This document shows, in pieces, positions 60,656-64,000 of a stretch of 64,000 bases of DNA; within the stretch, counting starts at the first letter, position 1, and each line of letters begins with the position of its first letter. Source of the stretch: Cymbidium sinense (Eukaryota > Streptophyta > Magnoliopsida > Asparagales > Orchidaceae); contig CM038221.1 in the NCBI GenBank assembly GCA_021442155.1, forward strand, positions 29,603,906 to 29,667,905, read 5' to 3'. The position numbers were made by a program, and so were the translations under genes. The notes under the pieces were generated by a model. The model ran no database searches and was not told where the DNA came from. It saw nothing but the letters and a program-made list of their open reading frames with translations.

Positions 60656-61398
60656 AACATATACATGAATACTGAAAATAAAATAATACTTTAACATGTT
60701 TAAGCTATAAACATAAATAAATCATATAGAATATTCATAGCTAACATCGATTTGAAACTTCATTATCAATTTGAAACTTTGAAATTAGTTTTGAAATTTA
60801 TTAGTGATAATAGCCACATGTATAGTAGAATTAATCCAACACATGCAACTTGCACATAAATAAATTCCATTGATTCTTTTATTTTTGAAAACATGAATGC
60901 ATGATATCAAATTGCATACAAATCTAACTGATTGAAAAGGAATAATTAAATATTACCATATGATACATTCGATCATATTAATTCCTAAGGACAACCAAGT
61001 TGAATAAAATTACTTAAGAAAAACCAAAGCTTCTTATGAAATTTGTTTTGATTTAAATTTTAAACTCCTAAAGAGGAGTTATTTGTTGTTCTTATCCTAT
61101 CCCATGTTGGTGATTTAATATGTTTAAAGAGAAATGATTAAGTGAGTTTTATGAATTAATTAAGTTTGAGTCATTAAGTAATTCATTTAATTACACCGTT
61201 TCATATGCTTCTTTAACTTAATTAATCATTTAATTATGAGCTTCTAATGGTATGCAAAAGAGAAATTAAAATTACAATGCACTTAGGGACCTAATGCAAT
61301 GAAGCCCATAATTAAATATTAATTAAATTAAAGAATCTAATTAAGTACTTATATAATTTTCCCACACCCATTGATTAATCATAATTTCCTTAAGGCTC

Positions 61399-61420
61399 TT
61401 TATGCTATTGAACACATAAA
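61399..61420 (-). other. LTR hairpin with changed stem bases, LTR-D copy
   Basis: TTTATG (61399-61404) pairs with CATAAA (61415-61420). Other copies have CTTAGG with CCTAAG, so both arms changed together while the GTTCAATA-type loop stayed. Confidence 0.45.
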
Positions 61421-62053
61421 AAGGAACCCATAAATTCAAATTAAATTATCTGGAGCAATTATTAGTTTTGAATTAATTTAATTTGGCCATTTAAATTGCT
61501 TAATTAACCTTAATTAAGTTATGAATTAATTACCATCCTTAATGAAATAGATTTGGGAAAATAATTAGAAAAGAGGTCCTAATCACTCCCCCTCATCATT
61601 TCACTATTTATCAGTGATTAATGATCATTAATTATTTAAATTTTACTGATTTTCATTTTTAATAATTATTAAATTATTTAATGATGATAATTAAGGTTTG
61701 AATTTCAAATTCTCCTAATTAACTAGTCAATAAATACCAAGAAAATTATTGGAGATAGAGGACATCCCATTAGATTAACATTTTAAATTTGAGATCAATT
61801 GGCCAAGTAATTAGGGCTTAATTAAGCTAATTAAAAAAATTTCAAATGTTAATTAAGCATTATTGACTATTCAAACCATAGGGAAATTATTTTTATTAAT
61901 TTACCCTTTCCAACATGGGTTTACTTATATTTTTATGATTTTTCTTACAATTAGTTATGATTTCTCAAAGTTATGAGTAATTAAACACATTTTTAAGCCT
62001 AATTAATCCTTAATCCCATTGGCATCACACAGGAGCTGACGTGGCGACGCTTT

Positions 62054-62061
62054 CCACGTGG
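62054..62061. promoter_or_regulatory. G-box CCACGTGG in LTR-D
   Basis: It is kept in the oldest LTR copy. A further TGACGTGG lies about 20 bp upstream in window coordinates (62037-62044), also a bZIP-type core. Confidence 0.4.
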
Positions 62062-64000
62062 CACTACGAGATTAGCCACTTAAACTATCTGACGCGGCAT
62101 GCTGAGTCAGTGGCGACAGACGCTTTCATCCTCATCGTCCGATCTCGGATCGGATGGTGGGGATTAATCTCATGAATTTAATAGGATTAAATCAAGATTT
62201 TCTAACAAATTAATCAAGGCCATCAAATCTAATCATGCGGAACAGATGACAGATGATCCTTCATCACCGAGCACTAGAAGACGGAGACCATCTACCTTCC
62301 ACCGCTCAATCTGAGCTCACCGGAGCTCGTGAGATATTGGGATTGACTCCAAAATGTGTGGGAGGAAGTTCTAAAGGGATCCTATGGTGGAAATCGCATG
62401 GAATTGCAAAACTCTTCACAAAACACCAACACATAATTGGATTTCTATGATTTATCAAAATATTACCTCATCGGAGCTCAAGACAGGGGGTCTAATGACT
62501 GAGGTAGCTTCATCTTGAAGAGATGAATCTCTATTGAGAAGCTTGCATGTTGCCTCCCTGCTGGTGGCTCTGTGGACCAAACGTCACCGCAATAGTTACG
62601 GTAGTTGGCCTAGGAGTGATCTTTGGTGCTTGAATCGATCGGGAATCGATTCGTTTTGGATCATCAGAGCTTGGGGAAGGTGTGGGAAAAGTTAATTGGA
62701 CTTTGGTGAGGTTTGAGTGGAGTTGGACGAAGAGGGGACTCGGTTTCGCTTGAGTTCGGTCTCGCCAACAATGGGAAGCTCAAGGGGGGTTCGGAACGCT
62801 CTAGGGAAGCTCGTCTCGACTAATTGATGCTCTCTGTTTGGTTTGAATGGGATTGGGATGGATATACTCTCCTCCCCAATTGATCCAGTGGTTTGGATCA
62901 ATAGACTTTTGGTAGGCGGTCGGAGGCGTCAATGAGTGGCTGATGTGGAGTGTCTTGAGTGTGTGAAGGCATGATAGGGGCAGGTAATGGGTGTACCCTC
63001 TCCTCCAGTGTCCCAATGGGGTGGCTTAGGTGAATTCACCCTCTATTGAGCCATGGTTGTCCCAATCTACTTTGGGTCAGGTTAACCAATGGTCCAAATG
63101 TCCAAATCAAGCTTAGAGTGTCTACCAAGGGTTAAGGGGTAGGTAAGACCATCCAAATGGGGATTTTATCCCATTTGGAGGGGTTTACCCAATGGGTTTT
63201 GGCCTAATTCGGGTCAACCATAGGTTGGGTTCATTTGGGCTGACCCATGGTGACCCAAGGATGGGTCAGGCTAAGTTTGGTTGGGTTTGGACTTGGTTTG
63301 AATGGGTATGGCCCAATTTGACCCATGTAGGTCAAATTGGGTTCAATTGGGCTAAGTTGTCCCATGGGTCAAATTGGGTCAAACCAAGGGTTGGGACATA
63401 TTCAAATGATCATTTGGTATGTTTATATTTAATTGGTTTGATTTGATTTGAAGTGAATTTGAATTTGACTCATATAGGTTCATATGGGTCAAATGGGCTA
63501 AGTTGACCCATTTGGTCAACTTGGCCAAATTGGCTTGGGTTAGAAGTTGGTTTAGGTTCAATTGATTATTTGAAGATTATTGTAGGTGTTGATTTGAATT
63601 GATTTGGATTTATGAATGATTTTGACTAATTTGATCCTTTAGGTCAAAGGGGGCTAAATTGATCAATTGGGCTGACTTAGTCAAATTGGGCTCAATTAAA
63701 AGCTTGATTATATTCAATAGAAAAATTTATGATTGATTAGAAGCATTGGTTTCAATCAATTTAGTTTAGAATGAAGTTTGGTTCAATTTGGTTCATATAA
63801 GCTAATTGGGTCAACTTAGGTCAAGTGATCAAATTAGCTTGGTTTGACCAAATTAATTGTATTTGGATAATCAAAGATGATCAACAATCATTGTAGAAGA
63901 GATTTGATGGGTTGATTCAATCCAATTGGGTTGGATTGAAATTGGTTCATTTTGGTCACATTGGCCACTTTGGGTCAAGTGGACCAATTGGACTAATTGA

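Larger units (their letters stand above)
60263..64000 (-). mobile_element. LTR-D: oldest, reverse-oriented LTR at the right edge
   Basis: Reverse complement of LTR sequence from about position 4.9 kb down to about 1 kb, running out of the window. It shows the 'ggctacttaaagcctc' block, hairpin 61399-61420, G-box 62054-62061 and the W-box segment (63230-64000). It is interrupted by LTR-C at 60262/60263, with TACAC as candidate right-hand target duplication. It is the most diverged copy. No gene is supported; open frames such as 62253-62450 are not conserved. Confidence 0.75.

Noticed and set aside
62253..62450. Possible host exon in LTR-D's GC-richer island
   Set aside because: It has no conserved frame, no recognisable protein and no matching splice context. 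The position equals the LTR island of other copies.

Overview
The window is plant nuclear DNA made, as far as I can read it, entirely of one family of giant LTR retrotransposons. I see no host gene, tRNA, rRNA or prokaryotic feature. The family is Ty3/gypsy. Its pol order is protease, reverse transcriptase, RNase H, a second archaeal-type RNase H, then integrase; that extra RNase H is the hallmark of the plant Tat/Ogre group. The long AT-rich repeats and heavy self-nesting suggest an angiosperm with a large genome. The species cannot be named from this sequence.

The layout is a nest read from outside in. Level 0 is a reverse-oriented LTR at the right edge (LTR-D, 60263-64000). Level 1 is the right part of a plus-oriented LTR inserted in it (LTR-C, 57546-60262). 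Level 2 is element A, on the minus strand, inserted in LTR-C: 3' LTR 1-5387 (cut by the window edge), 3' repeat region 5388-6829 and 14396-16218, pol/gag/ORF1 16219-24993, 5' leader 51403-54672, and a truncated 5' LTR 54673-57545. Level 3 is two insertions into A. One is a solo LTR of about 7.57 kb (6830-14395) with a perfect 5-bp target duplication ATGGA. The other is element B on the plus strand (24994-51402), flanked by ATGTA. Removing B rejoins the start of A's first ORF.

Element B has a 7.58-kb 5' LTR (24994-32576), a primer binding site matching tRNA-Arg (32585-32599), a 2.1-kb leader of tandem hairpins, a large pre-gag ORF, gag, protease, a lysine-rich linker, RT, RNase H, aRNH, integrase (ending 43307), a 3.8-kb 3' region of tandem repeats, and an internally deleted 3' LTR (47123-51402). 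With two full LTRs it would have been about 29.7 kb. All reading frames of A and B carry stops or frameshifts, so both are relics that would have depended on proteins from intact relatives.

The most striking signal is in both 5' leaders: about 23 (B) and about 30 (A) tandem units, mostly about 75 bp apart. Each folds into a stem-loop with a conserved 10-nt loop (sense TACCCAAATT or close) and a stem whose two arms change together from unit to unit. A recurrent U-G wobble is a proper pair only in the sense RNA, which points to selection on RNA structure. Conserved hairpins inside the LTRs, an LTR end iterated one, two or three times, a W-box-dense U3 segment, and a GGGCGCCC palindrome where a polypurine tract is expected are further unusual points.
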